A stretch of DNA of 64,000 bases from Pseudocolwellia sp048296855 (GTDB taxonomy: Bacteria; Pseudomonadota; Gammaproteobacteria; Enterobacterales; Alteromonadaceae). The notes beneath the pieces are model-generated. The model was not told the origin of the DNA. It ran no database searches and saw only the letters and a program-made list of their open reading frames with translations. The position numbers were made by a program, and so were the translations under genes. Where the stretch lies: NCBI GenBank assembly GCA_048296855.1, contig CP182631.1; one strand, written 5' to 3'. Below, in pieces: positions 43,181 to 52,812 of the stretch (within the stretch, counting starts at the first letter, position 1; the number at the start of each line of letters is the position of its first letter).

Positions 43181-44590
43181 CTATTTAGATTTTAAAATAT
43201 CTCGAGCACCCCAATGAGGGAAGTGTTTACGAACCAATGTATTAAATTCGATTTCGAACTCTGAATAGGTTTTTGCATCTTTAGCATCAATCGCATGATT
43301 AATCATACCCGCACCTACCGTGATATTACTTAAACGGTCGATAATAATAAATGCGCCAGATGTCTTGTTGTCGTTGTAAGCATCAAAATGTAACGCTTCT
43401 TCCAACTCAAAGTTTACTGAACCAATTTCGTTTAATGCCAGTTGGTCAACATCAATTTTTTTCATGTTGTTTACATCGATACGATGTTCAACATTAATCG
43501 CATGCCCTGCTGTCATTTTACTACCATGTTTAATGTAGTAATCACGACCCGGTTCAAGCTCGTCTTCATGCATCCATACCACTGTGGTATTAATTTCTTT
43601 AGACGTGATCGGTAAGTTATCTTTCTTAACAATTAACTCACCACGGCTGATATCAATTTCAGTGTCTAATGTTAGTGTAACCGCCATGCCTTTATCAGCA
43701 CGCTCAATTTCACCTTCAAAAGTAACAATAGACTTAACGGTACTTTCTTTACCTGATGGTAAGGTAACAATTGAATCACCAACACGTACATGTCCTGATG
43801 CCACCGTCCCCGCAAAACCACGGAAGTCTAAGTTAGGACGGTTTACATATTGCACTTGAAATCTGAACTGAGTAAAGCTTTCATCACCATCAACTTTAAT
43901 GGTATTTAATAGCTTCATCATAGTAGCGCCTGGGTACCAAGGCATGTTTACACTTTCGTCTACTACGTTGTCGCCGTTTAACGCTGAAATAGGGACAAAA
44001 CGAACATCTTCAAACGCTAAATCGTCAGCAAATTCACGATATTCTTTTTTGATTTCTTGGTAACGGTCTTGGCTATAATCAACCAAATCCATTTTGTTCA
44101 CAGCAATTAATACATGCTTAATACCTAATAATGAACAAATAAATGAATGGCGACGTGTTTGTACTTGTACACCATGACGCGCATCAATCAATATAATCGC
44201 TAAATCACATGTTGAAGCACCCGTTGCCATGTTACGTGTATATTGCTCATGGCCCGGAGTATCTGCAATAATAAACTTACGCTTATCTGTAGCAAAATAA
44301 CGGTAAGCAACATCAATAGTAATACCTTGTTCGCGCTCTGATTGCAGACCGTCAACTAATAAAGCTAAATCAACAGCTTCGCCGGTAGTACCTGACTTTT
44401 TGCTGTCTTTTTCGATGGCAGCTAATTGATCTTCAAAGATCATTTTTGAATCGTGTAGTAAACGACCAATTAAAGTACTTTTACCATCATCAACGCTACC
44501 ACATGTAAAGAAACGCACCATTTCTTTGTTTTCATGCTGTTTTAAATAAGCTTCAATATCTGTTTCAAGTAAGCCTGTGTTTGGACTCAT
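43181..44590 (-). CDS. cysN: Sulfate adenylyltransferase subunit 1 (GTPase) CysN
   Basis: Regulatory GTPase of ATP sulfurylase. 469 aa with EF-Tu-like G motifs: G1 GSVDDGKSTL (31-40), G3 ADTPGHEQY, G4 NKMD, and the domains II/III that follow. No fused CysC domain, consistent with the separate cysC. The gap from cysD is 125 nt with a hairpin. Confidence 0.97.
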   Translation of the reverse strand: MSPNTGLLETDIEAYLKQHENKEMVRFFTCGSVDDGKSTLIGRLLHDSKMIFEDQLAAIEKDSKKSGTTGEAVDLALLVDGLQSEREQGITIDVAYRYFATDKRKFIIADTPGHEQYTRNMATGASTCDLAIILIDARHGVQVQTRRHSFICSLLGIKHVLIAVNKMDLVDYSQDRYQEIKKEYREFADDLAFEDVRFVPISALNGDNVVDESVNMPWYPGATMMKLLNTIKVDGDESFTQFRFQVQYVNRPNLDFRGFAGTVASGHVRVGDSIVTLPSGKESTVKSIVTFEGEIERADKGMAVTLTLDTEIDISRGELIVKKDNLPITSKEINTTVVWMHEDELEPGRDYYIKHGSKMTAGHAINVEHRIDVNNMKKIDVDQLALNEIGSVNFELEEALHFDAYNDNKTSGAFIIIDRLSNITVGAGMINHAIDAKDAKTYSEFEIEFNTLVRKHFPHWGARDILKSK

Positions 44591-44656
44591 GATTGTTCCT
44601 TTCGAAATATATGTGACGCGCTTATGCTGTCACCTAATTTACGTTTAATTTTTACT

Positions 44657-44682
44657 GTATTGCTAGGTGTTCTAGGCAATAC
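44657..44682 (-). repeat. Hairpin between cysD and cysN
   Basis: GTATTGCTAG / CTAGGCAATAC with a single-base bulge and loop GTGTT. It lies in the 125-nt gap between the two cistrons on the minus strand. No T-run follows, so it is more likely an mRNA stability or processing structure than a terminator. Confidence 0.45.
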
Positions 44683-44715
44683 GAATAATGTTATCTTTAC
44701 GAATAAAAGAGTTAT

Positions 44716-45615
44716 TTAGAAATAACCTTCCATTTTCTTCTTCTCCATTGAACCAGATGAATCATGGTCAATTACACGCCCTTGGCGCTCAGAAGTTTTT
44801 GTTAATAACATTTCTTGAATAATTTCAGGCAAAGTTGTCGCGTCAGACTCAACAGCCCCTGTAAGTGGGTAACAACCTAATGTACGAAAACGTACATTTT
44901 TCATTTGTATCTCTTCGCCTTCTTCAATCGGCATACGATCATCATCCACCATAATTAATGTACCATCGCGTTCAACAACAGGACGTACAGCAGATAGGTA
45001 TAAAGGAACAATTTTGATGCTTTCTAGATAGATATATTGCCAAATGTCTAATTCTGTCCAGTTAGATAATGGGAAAACACGAATACTTTCACCTTTATTT
45101 ACTTTACCGTTGTAGATATTCCACAACTCTGGACGTTGGCTTTTTGGATCCCAACGGTGATTTTTATCACGGAAAGAGTAAACACGTTCTTTAGCGCGAG
45201 ATTTTTCTTCATCACGACGAGCACCACCAAAAGCAGCATCAAAACCATATTTATCAAGGGCTTGTTTTAAGCCTTGAGTTTTCATAATATCGGTATGTTT
45301 AGCACTACCATGAGTAAATGGGCCAACACCGGCGTCAATCCCTTCTTGGTTTTTATGTACTAATAATTCAAAGCCATATTCTTTAGCCATTTCATCACGA
45401 AAGGCGATCATTTCTTTAAACTTCCACGTAGTATCTACATGTAATAAAGGAAATGGAATTTTACCCGGAGCAAAAGCTTTACGAGCAAGGTGTAATAATA
45501 CAGCTGAATCTTTACCTACGGAATAAAGCATAACAGGGTTATCAAACTCTGCCGCAACTTCGCGCATAATGTGGATTGATTCAGCTTCAAGTTTCTGTAA
45601 GTGAGTTAAATTCAT
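44716..45615 (-). CDS. cysD: Sulfate adenylyltransferase subunit 2 CysD
   Basis: Catalytic ATP sulfurylase subunit, 299 aa. PP-loop SVGKDSAVLLHL (32-43), RRDEEKSRAKER near 137-148 and IRVFPLSNWTELDIWQYIYLE. First gene of the cluster; makes APS from sulfate and ATP with CysN. The order cysD-cysN-permease-cysC is a common marine gammaproteobacterial arrangement. Confidence 0.98.
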   Translation of the reverse strand: MNLTHLQKLEAESIHIMREVAAEFDNPVMLYSVGKDSAVLLHLARKAFAPGKIPFPLLHVDTTWKFKEMIAFRDEMAKEYGFELLVHKNQEGIDAGVGPFTHGSAKHTDIMKTQGLKQALDKYGFDAAFGGARRDEEKSRAKERVYSFRDKNHRWDPKSQRPELWNIYNGKVNKGESIRVFPLSNWTELDIWQYIYLESIKIVPLYLSAVRPVVERDGTLIMVDDDRMPIEEGEEIQMKNVRFRTLGCYPLTGAVESDATTLPEIIQEMLLTKTSERQGRVIDHDSSGSMEKKKMEGYF

Positions 45616-45745
45616 CGCTGTAATACTAACTTTTAGTAAAATATAAGTGCGATTATAATGACACAGCTAAGTCAACACTTCCATATAAGAAATGACTTGG
45701 TTAGACGAAATAAGAATAAATAAAATTAGAAAGATTGGTGTGTAA

Positions 45746-45777
45746 TAAAAAAGACCTATAACAAACGTTATAGGCCT
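45746..45777 (-). terminator. Rho-independent terminator of galU
   Basis: On the minus strand GGCCTATAAC, loop GTTT, GTTATAGGTC, followed by TTTTTTATT. It ends the tviB-tviC-galU set. Confidence 0.9.
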
Positions 45778-45810
45778 TTACATTTATAAAGAAGGATTTA
45801 AGTTTTTCTA

Positions 45811-46710
45811 TTAACAAACAAGTTGCTTTACGTAAGCTCTAAATTCTTCAGCTATTTCAGGATGGCGTAAACCATACTCAATATTCGCTTTCATATAACC
45901 TAGTTTAGAACCACAATCATGTGATTTACCTGTCATATGAAATGCTTCAACGGTTTCTTTTTCCATCAATGCATCTATTGCATCAGTTAACTGAATTTCG
46001 TCACCGGCACCTGGACGTGTAATAGCCAGTAGGTTCCAAATTTCAGCTGATAATACATAACGACCTACAACGGCTAAATTAGATGGCGCATCTTCAACAT
46101 CAGGTTTTTCAACAACTGCCGTCATAGCTTTTGACTCGCCGGCAACTAACTCTTCGCCACCGCAATCAACTACACCGTAGTTTTTTACTTGATCCATAGG
46201 TACTGGCTCAACCATAATTTGGCTATGTCCTACTTCGTCAAATCGCGCAAGCATTGCAGCTAAGTTTTCTGTTTTTAGATTAGCGGTAGTTTCATCTAAA
46301 ATGACATCAGGTAACACAACAACAAAAGGTTCATTGCCTATAATTGGGCGAGCTTTTAATACCGCATGACCTAAACCTTTTGCTTCGCCTTGGCGTACAT
46401 GTAAAATCGTAATACCTTTAGGGCAAATAGCTTGAATTTCTTCAAGTAGCTGGCGCTTAACACGTTTTTCTAAGGTTGTTTCTAATTCAAACGATTTATC
46501 AAAATGGTTTTCAATCGCGTTTTTTGATGAATGAGTTACCAACACAATTTCTTTGATACCTGCGGCAATACATTCATTCACAATGTATTGAATGAGAGGC
46601 TTATCAACTATAGGCAGCATTTCTTTTGGTATTGCTTTAGTGGCAGGTAACATACGAGTTCCTAGACCGGCAACTGGAATTACTGCTTTTTTAATTTTGT
46701 TAGTCATCAA
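45811..46710 (-). CDS. galU: UTP-glucose-1-phosphate uridylyltransferase
   Basis: Makes UDP-glucose for surface sugars and glycolipids. 299 aa, with KAVIPVAGLGTRMLPATKAIPKEMLPIVDKP near the N-terminus, VVLPDVILDE and GSKLGYMKANIEYGLRH at the C-terminus. Two ATGs start it; MTNKIKK (second) may be used. It ends the tviB-tviC-galU block on the minus strand. Confidence 0.96.
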   Translation of the reverse strand: MMTNKIKKAVIPVAGLGTRMLPATKAIPKEMLPIVDKPLIQYIVNECIAAGIKEIVLVTHSSKNAIENHFDKSFELETTLEKRVKRQLLEEIQAICPKGITILHVRQGEAKGLGHAVLKARPIIGNEPFVVVLPDVILDETTANLKTENLAAMLARFDEVGHSQIMVEPVPMDQVKNYGVVDCGGEELVAGESKAMTAVVEKPDVEDAPSNLAVVGRYVLSAEIWNLLAITRPGAGDEIQLTDAIDALMEKETVEAFHMTGKSHDCGSKLGYMKANIEYGLRHPEIAEEFRAYVKQLVC

Positions 46711-46765
46711 TTTTCCTTATTGTCTTCGCTTTTTTTAAACTGTTTATTAATCATAACGTTATGTT

Positions 46766-47785
46766 TTATAAATTACTTACGTACCAAGTCATAGCTTTTT
46801 CAATACCTGACTGAATACGATATTCAGGATCGTATCCTAATAAGCTATTGGCTTTACCTATATCAGCTTGAGAATGCCGAACGTCTCCAGCTCTAAACTC
46901 TCGGTAAACCGGCGATTTTTCATAGCTAATATCATTTGTTTTTAAGGCATTTTTTAAACTATCAAATAAAATATTTAGTGTTGTTCTATCGCCAACAGCT
47001 ACGTTGTATACATTGTTTTTAGCTTCATCATTTGAGGTAGCGGCTAAAATATTCGCTTGTACTGCGTTTTCAATAAAACAAAAATCTCGACTAGTTTCGC
47101 CATCACCATTAATAAATACATCCTCATTATTAAACATGGCCGATGTCCACTTAGGAATAACGGCAGCGTAAGCACCATCAGGATCTTGTCTTTTACCAAA
47201 TACATTAAAGTAACGTAAACCTATAGTATTTAAACCATAGGTTTTAAAAAACACATCAGCATAAAGTTCATTAACGTATTTAGTTACGGCATAAGGTGAT
47301 AATGGATTACCAATATTTTCTTCAATTTTAGGCAGTGCCGGATGATCTCCATAAGTAGAACTAGATGCAGCATAAACAAATGTTTCAACTTTAGCTTCTT
47401 TTGCTGCAACCAGCATGTTTAAGAAGCCAGTCACATTTGCTGAGTTTGTCATAATAGGATCAACAATCGAACGGGGTACAGAACCTAAAGCAGCCTGATG
47501 TAGAATATAATTAACATCGGTTACAGCTTTATGACAGTCTTCTAAGTTTCGAATGTCACCTTCAATAAAAGAAAATTTAGCCCACTGCTCTGTTGATACT
47601 TGAGCTTGAACTTCATCTAAGTTCTTTTGGTGGCCTGTAGCAAAGTTATCTAAGCCGACAACTTCTTGATTTAATAAAAGTAATGTTTCAATTAAGTTAG
47701 AACCAATAAAACCTGCACAGCCAGTCACAAGCCATTTTTTAGAATTATTTTTTAAGTTGTCTTGAATTTCTTGATATCGATTCAT
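46766..47785 (-). CDS. tviC: UDP-N-acetylglucosamine 4-epimerase (TviC/WbpP-type)
   Basis: SDR epimerase, 339 aa from MNRYQEIQDNLK. I use the ATG at 47783-47785 because GGA is spaced 8 nt upstream; an ATG four codons earlier is in frame. NAD motif GCAGFIGSN (about 22-30), catalytic SSSTYGD and YAVTKYVNE (YxxxK). The long N-terminus and WKF-type features resemble WbpP/TviC, which convert UDP-GlcNAc(A) to the galacto form for uronate polysaccharides. Confidence 0.85.
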   Translation of the reverse strand: MNRYQEIQDNLKNNSKKWLVTGCAGFIGSNLIETLLLLNQEVVGLDNFATGHQKNLDEVQAQVSTEQWAKFSFIEGDIRNLEDCHKAVTDVNYILHQAALGSVPRSIVDPIMTNSANVTGFLNMLVAAKEAKVETFVYAASSSTYGDHPALPKIEENIGNPLSPYAVTKYVNELYADVFFKTYGLNTIGLRYFNVFGKRQDPDGAYAAVIPKWTSAMFNNEDVFINGDGETSRDFCFIENAVQANILAATSNDEAKNNVYNVAVGDRTTLNILFDSLKNALKTNDISYEKSPVYREFRAGDVRHSQADIGKANSLLGYDPEYRIQSGIEKAMTWYVSNL

Positions 47786-47940
47786 TGAATGTTCCATTTA
47801 TGGATGAGAGATAATTTTATTATAATAGAGATATGAACCACCTAAATACAAAAACAGTATAACATTAATAAGTGAAGGATTTTAAGCCTCAAAAGCTATA
47901 GCTGAATAAATTTCAGGTCTTATAAAAATAATCAGTATCT

Positions 47941-47985
47941 AAAAAAGAAAAAACCAAACGTTTACATGAGTAAAGGTTTGGTTTA
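47941..47985 (-). terminator. Terminator after tviB
   Basis: On the minus strand a stem of about 15 bp (AAACCAAACCTTTAC / GTAAACGTTTGGTTT, one mismatch) with a 4-nt loop, followed by TTTTCTTTTTT. It separates tviB from tviC, so some transcripts may end here. Confidence 0.8.
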
Positions 47986-48017
47986 TGTTTTTGATGTTTA
48001 GATTTGTTAAATACCGT

Positions 48018-49298
48018 TTATAAGCGGATATCCGAAAAATCCATGTCTAACATATATTTTAAATCATAAATAATATGCTCGGTTTTCATCAGTGCTTTAA
48101 TATCACTATTGCTCATTGCTTTAAACTGATTATGTGCCACGGCAAAAATAACAGCATCGTAATTACCTGCCTTTGGCTCAGAGATAAGATCAACATTATA
48201 TTCATGTTTTGCATCTTCAGGATTTACCCAAGGATCGTAAACATCTACATTCATTTGGTATTCAGCAAGCTCAGATAAAATATCCACAACTTTAGTATTT
48301 CGAACATCAGGACAATTTTCTTTAAATGTTAGCCCCATTACTAATACATTTGCACCATTCACTTGTAACTTACGCTTGATCATTGTTTTAGTTAATTGAG
48401 AAACAACGTATTCAGCCATACCATCATTAATTCGACGACCAGCAAGAATAACTTCTGGATTATAACCAATAGATTGAGCTTTATGCGTTAAGTAATATGG
48501 ATCAACACCAATACAATGTCCGCCAACTAACCCAGGACGAAATGGTAAAAAGTTCCATTTAGTGCCTGCCGCTTTTAATACTTCTTCGGTATCAATACCT
48601 AATTTATTAAAAATTACAGCGAGTTCGTTAATAAGAGCGATATTCAAATCACGCTGAGTGTTTTCAATTACTTTTGCCGCTTCTGCCACTTTAATAGATG
48701 AAGCTTTATAAGTACCCGCAGTAATAATTGAACCATAAAGCTGATCAATAAACTCTGCTATTTCAGGCGTTGAACCTGATGTTACTTTTAGAATATTAGT
48801 AACACGATGCTCTTTATCACCCGGATTAATTCGCTCGGGGCTATAACCAGCAAAAAAATCTTTGTTAAAAATGAAGTCTGAATGCTTTTCTATCTCAGGG
48901 ATACAAACTTCTTCCGTTGCACCGGGGTAAACCGTTGACTCATAAACAACGATATCATTTTTAGAAATGACTTTTGCCAGCATTGCGCTTGCTTTCACTA
49001 AAGGTGTTAAATCAGGTTGTTTGTGTTTATCGATAGGTGTTGGTACCGTAACAATATAAACGTTACAGCTTTTTAGGTCTTCTACATTACACGAATAGCT
49101 AATATGCTTTGATTCTGCTAATTCTTCAGAAGAAACTTCTAGCGTGAAATCATGCCCTGATTGTAATTCTGTAATGCGTTTTTCATGTATATCAAAACCG
49201 ACCGTTTGATACTTTTTACCAAATTCAACAGCTAAAGGTAAACCTACATAACCTAAACCAATGATACCAATTTTTACATCGTTTAATGATTGCGACAT
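48018..49298 (-). CDS. tviB: UDP-N-acetyl-D-glucosamine 6-dehydrogenase (TviB/WbpA-type)
   Basis: Makes UDP-N-acetyl-glucosaminuronic acid, a precursor of acidic polysaccharides. 426 aa. NAD site IGIIGLGYVGLPLAVEFG (about 10-27), GGHCIGVDPYYLTHKAQ with the catalytic cysteine near residue 262, and the C-terminal GLTFKENCPDVRNTKVVDI. Sits upstream of tviC and galU on the same strand. Confidence 0.92.
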   Translation of the reverse strand: MSQSLNDVKIGIIGLGYVGLPLAVEFGKKYQTVGFDIHEKRITELQSGHDFTLEVSSEELAESKHISYSCNVEDLKSCNVYIVTVPTPIDKHKQPDLTPLVKASAMLAKVISKNDIVVYESTVYPGATEEVCIPEIEKHSDFIFNKDFFAGYSPERINPGDKEHRVTNILKVTSGSTPEIAEFIDQLYGSIITAGTYKASSIKVAEAAKVIENTQRDLNIALINELAVIFNKLGIDTEEVLKAAGTKWNFLPFRPGLVGGHCIGVDPYYLTHKAQSIGYNPEVILAGRRINDGMAEYVVSQLTKTMIKRKLQVNGANVLVMGLTFKENCPDVRNTKVVDILSELAEYQMNVDVYDPWVNPEDAKHEYNVDLISEPKAGNYDAVIFAVAHNQFKAMSNSDIKALMKTEHIIYDLKYMLDMDFSDIRL

Positions 49299-49667
49299 TA
49301 CTATGCAAACCCGTTCGTTAAAATTTCAAATAATTATTCTTATCTTACTATTAAACAATAAACAAAATAAACCTATAACGTAAATAATACTCGTACGACT
49401 AATTTATTGTTATCTCTAATATAAAAAAATTTTACATATCAAATATTTTATACTTTATATTAGTTCTGTATTTATAAACTCAATGCCTGCTAAGTATTAT
49501 AGAAAATCATGTACTTTTAGAGTTATTGAGCTTTATATATAAACAGTTCAACTGATTTATTTGCTTTGTGTGGTATTTTTTAAATAAAGTCAATTTCACA
49601 CGGTTTAATGATTAACTTTCTTTAGAAAAAATCAAACGATAATACAACAATAAAAAAGGTAATGTGA
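49299..49667. other. Divergent region between tviB and the POT transporter
   Basis: About 370 AT-rich bases between divergent genes. No gene or strong hairpin. A GTGTG/CACAC pair flanks 49567-49601 but its spacing does not fit a CRP site. The POT gene has AAGG 8 nt before its ATG. Confidence 0.4.
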
Positions 49668-51188
49668 ATGGAACAATCATCACAAGATACAAAATTTTTC
49701 GGCCATCCTACTGGGTTAACAACGCTATTCTTTACAGAAATGTGGGAAAGGATGAGTTATTACGGTATGCGCGCCTTACTTGTTCTCTTTATGACAGCTA
49801 CCCTGCAAGAGGGCGGATTGGCATTAACCGTAGCAACAGCTGGTGCGATTTATGGTTTGTATACAGGTAGCGTTTATTTTATGGGGCTTCCCGGCGGTTG
49901 GATTGCCGACAGGTTACTAGGGGGGCAAAAAACCGTTTGGTATGGCGGTATAATTATCACCATAGGGCATATAGTACTTGCCCTACCTAACGATAAAACG
50001 TTTTTTGTTGGTTTAATACTCGTTATTTTAGGTACTGGATTATTAAAACCGAATATTGGCGCTATGGTAGGCCAGCTATATTCATCAAAAGACAGACGCA
50101 GAGATGCAGGTTATGCTATTTACTATATGGGCATTAATTTAGGTTCTTTCTTTGGCTATATTATATGTGGCTACTTAGCAACCAATATGGGATGGCACTG
50201 GGGCTTTGGTGCTGCTGCTGTTGGTATGGGCTTAGGCTTAATACAATATAAGTTAACATCTCCAAAGCTAAATGGTGCGGGCCTTGTCCCCCCATCTCCT
50301 TTATCACCCAAAGGAGCCAAAACGGCCTGGCTAGTTATCGTTGGCTTTTTAATTACGGTAGCCGTTATTACAACACTTGTTTTTCAAGGAAAAATTATAA
50401 TTAACGCGGTTGTTTTAGCTCAATACACGGCGATTACGTTCTCTGCTATTTTTGTATTATATTACGCTGCTATTTATATGTTTGGAAAACTCTCTAAAAG
50501 CGAAACACTCAGGTTAACCGCATTATTATTAGTATGTGTTGCTTCCGCTTGTTTTTGGTCTGGATTTGAGCAAGCTGGCTCATCACTTAACCTATTTGCA
50601 AGAGACTACACAGATAGAATGATAGGTAGTTTTGAAATCCCTCCTGCATGGATGGGTTCTGCTAATGCCTTTTTCATTATTATTTTATCTCCCTTTTTTG
50701 CTGCTTTGTGGATGAAACTAGGCCAAAAATTAGTAACTCCTGCTTATGGCCTTAAATGTGCTATTGGTTTAATCATTATGGCAAGTGGCTTTCTTATTAT
50801 GTTTTTTGCCGCGCAATACGCAGCATCAGGATTAAAAGTAGCCCCGTATTGGCTTATAGCAACTTATTTTCTACATACCGTGGGTGAATTAATTCTTAGC
50901 CCCACCGCATTAAGTGCGGTTAGTAAATTATCACCTAAGCGTTTTGCAGGGCAAATGATGGGCGTATTTGTATTGACCTACTCTATTGGTAATATTATTT
51001 CAGGTTTACTAGCTGGAAGTTTCGATCCAAATAACGTTGAACAAATGCCATCACTGTATATTCAAATTAGTTTATTTAGTATCGGTATAGGTATCGTAAT
51101 TTTATTGCTTAGCCTTAAAACTCGATTTTGGGAATTACTCGCAGAGCAAGAAGGTAAAGAAGAAAAAAGCTCGCCTCAAGTAGCCTAG
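49668..51188 (+). CDS. POT/PTR2 family peptide:H+ symporter
   Basis: 506 aa, about 12-14 membrane segments. The POT signature EMWERMSYYGMRALLVLFM (about 25-43) and the second motif region FYMGINLGSFFGYIICGYLA-like (YAIYYMGINLGSFFG) are present. Imports di- and tripeptides. Two Glu/Arg of the ExxER motif are seen. Near relatives are DtpA/YdgR, but I assign no symbol. It is monocistronic. Confidence 0.9.
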   Translation: MEQSSQDTKFFGHPTGLTTLFFTEMWERMSYYGMRALLVLFMTATLQEGGLALTVATAGAIYGLYTGSVYFMGLPGGWIADRLLGGQKTVWYGGIIITIGHIVLALPNDKTFFVGLILVILGTGLLKPNIGAMVGQLYSSKDRRRDAGYAIYYMGINLGSFFGYIICGYLATNMGWHWGFGAAAVGMGLGLIQYKLTSPKLNGAGLVPPSPLSPKGAKTAWLVIVGFLITVAVITTLVFQGKIIINAVVLAQYTAITFSAIFVLYYAAIYMFGKLSKSETLRLTALLLVCVASACFWSGFEQAGSSLNLFARDYTDRMIGSFEIPPAWMGSANAFFIIILSPFFAALWMKLGQKLVTPAYGLKCAIGLIIMASGFLIMFFAAQYAASGLKVAPYWLIATYFLHTVGELILSPTALSAVSKLSPKRFAGQMMGVFVLTYSIGNIISGLLAGSFDPNNVEQMPSLYIQISLFSIGIGIVILLLSLKTRFWELLAEQEGKEEKSSPQVA

Positions 51189-51199
51189 CCAATAAATTT

Positions 51200-51227
51200 C
51201 CTCTAACATATGCTCGTATGTTAGAGG
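51200..51227. repeat. Perfect 11-bp hairpin after the POT gene
   Basis: CCTCTAACATA / TATGTTAGAGG with a 6-nt loop, 12 nt after the stop codon. No T-run follows on the plus strand, so it is an imperfect terminator candidate. Confidence 0.5.
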
Positions 51228-51279
51228 ACTCCCTCCTCTATAGAAGCAAAGTTAAAGCAACAATACAGGTGATGTTATT

Positions 51280-51879
51280 TTGAATAGCAGAATAGAGCTA
51301 AGAAAAACGATTAGAGAAAAACGATCATCATTAACTCAGCAAGAACAAGCTAATGCTGCAGCACAACTACTTAATCAATTAACGTCTCATACCAGCATAC
51401 TTTCAGCACAACACATTGCTATTTATTTAGCTAACGATGGTGAGCTGAATACCTCTGCTTTTATTGATTGGTGTTGGAAACACAATAAGCAGGTATATTT
51501 ACCGGTAATTCACCCTTTCAGTAAAGGCCATTTGTTATTTTTAGAATACACGCCAACGACCCCTATGCTTAAAAACCGCTTTGGAATTTTAGAACCTAAA
51601 CTCGATGTTCGTCTTATTCAGCTAATACATAACATAGATATTATTTTTACCCCCTTAGTTGCCTTTGATAAATCAGGTGCTCGCTTAGGTATGGGCGGTG
51701 GGTTTTATGATAGAACGTTACAAAAATGGTTTGAGCACTATAAAACCAATAAAAACGCACGCCCTTATCCAATAGGTTTAGCACATGATTGCCAGCTTGT
51801 TGATTCTGTTCCTGTTGAAGATTGGGACATTCCTATTCCTAACATTATAACCCCCAGCCAAAACTACTCATTTAAATAA
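51280..51879 (+). CDS. fau: 5-formyltetrahydrofolate cyclo-ligase
   Basis: 199 aa; converts 5-formyl-THF to methenyl-THF. Motifs ELRKTIREKRSSL (N-terminus), and DKSGARLGMGGGFYDRTL with the P-loop-like GGGxYD near 140-155. TTG start (51280-51282) with AGGTGAT upstream; the nearest ATG opens a frame that stops at once. It is followed by rpiA and serA, as in E. coli fau/serA/rpiA. Confidence 0.93.
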   Translation: MNSRIELRKTIREKRSSLTQQEQANAAAQLLNQLTSHTSILSAQHIAIYLANDGELNTSAFIDWCWKHNKQVYLPVIHPFSKGHLLFLEYTPTTPMLKNRFGILEPKLDVRLIQLIHNIDIIFTPLVAFDKSGARLGMGGGFYDRTLQKWFEHYKTNKNARPYPIGLAHDCQLVDSVPVEDWDIPIPNIITPSQNYSFK

Positions 51880-52036
51880 ATATCCAACGCTAGCCGCTCA
51901 ACCTATCGCTTTCATTACGATAGTTGGTGTATAATTACGCGCATAAAAAATGTTCATTATCCACGCTATGTTGCTTCAATAAAATTCAGCACTAGAGTGA
52001 TACTTTGTTTGCTCATATATAAGTTTAAGGCTCATC

Positions 52037-52693
52037 ATGACACAAGACGATATGAAAAAATCTGCGGCAATTAAAGCTCTAGATTTCATTAAAGATGACA
52101 CGATTGTAGGTGTTGGAACAGGTTCCACAGTTAACCACTTTATTGATGCTTTAGCGACGATAAAAGATCGTATTACTGGCGCTGTTTCAAGTTCTGAAGA
52201 GTCAACCAAACGTCTTCAAGCACACGGCATTGAGGTTTTTGATTTAAATAACGTTGACGGTATTGATGTGTATGTAGATGGTGCTGATGAAATTAATTCA
52301 CACATGCATATGATCAAAGGTGGCGGTGCAGCACTCACACGAGAAAAAATTGTTGCAGCCGTAGCAAAAACCTTTATATGTATTGCAGACAGTTCAAAAC
52401 AAGTCAGAGTTTTAGGAACATTTCCATTACCTGTTGAAGTTATTCCTATGGCCAGAAGTTATGTTGCTAGAGAAATAGTTAAATTAGGCGGTGATCCTGT
52501 ATACAGAACAGGTGTAGTAACCGATAACGGAAACGTAATTCTCGATGTATATAACTTAGACATAATTGATCCAATCACATTAGAGAAAGACCTTAATGCC
52601 TTGGTAGGCGTTGTAACTAATGGCCTGTTTGCTAATAGAGGTGCCGACACACTTATTATTGGTACACCTGAAGGCGCAAAAATAATAAATTAG
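52037..52693 (+). CDS. rpiA: Ribose-5-phosphate isomerase A
   Basis: 218 aa; interconverts ribose-5-P and ribulose-5-P. GTGSTVNHF (27-35), DGADEI, MIKGGGAALTREKIVA and the C-terminal GVVTNGLFANRGADTLIIG are diagnostic. AAGG lies upstream of the ATG. Gap to serA is 119 nt with a hairpin just after the stop codon. Confidence 0.98.
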   Translation: MTQDDMKKSAAIKALDFIKDDTIVGVGTGSTVNHFIDALATIKDRITGAVSSSEESTKRLQAHGIEVFDLNNVDGIDVYVDGADEINSHMHMIKGGGAALTREKIVAAVAKTFICIADSSKQVRVLGTFPLPVEVIPMARSYVAREIVKLGGDPVYRTGVVTDNGNVILDVYNLDIIDPITLEKDLNALVGVVTNGLFANRGADTLIIGTPEGAKIIN

Positions 52694-52737
52694 TGCTTTA
52701 GAGTTTAAGCACTATATGCTAGTTTATACATACATTT

Positions 52738-52753
52738 GGACATCTAAACGTCC
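52738..52753. promoter_or_regulatory. MetJ-box-like tandem site upstream of serA
   Basis: GGACATCT-AAACGTCC resembles two tandem 8-bp met boxes (consensus AGACGTCT) with 6 of 8 matches each, 60 bp before serA. One mildly matching site in an AT-rich region is weak evidence. Confidence 0.3.
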
Positions 52754-52812
52754 ATAACTTTAAATTTTGTTAGCCACTGGCTAAACCCATTCATTAAGAG
52801 AATTTAAATATC

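Noticed and set aside
49567..49601. CRP-like GTGTG/CACAC pair before the POT gene
   Set aside because: Spacing is far from the 6-bp TGTGA-N6-TCACA arrangement.
51189..51279. 6S RNA upstream of fau
   Set aside because: In many Gammaproteobacteria ssrS precedes fau, but this gap is only about 90 nt and shows no 6S-like fold.
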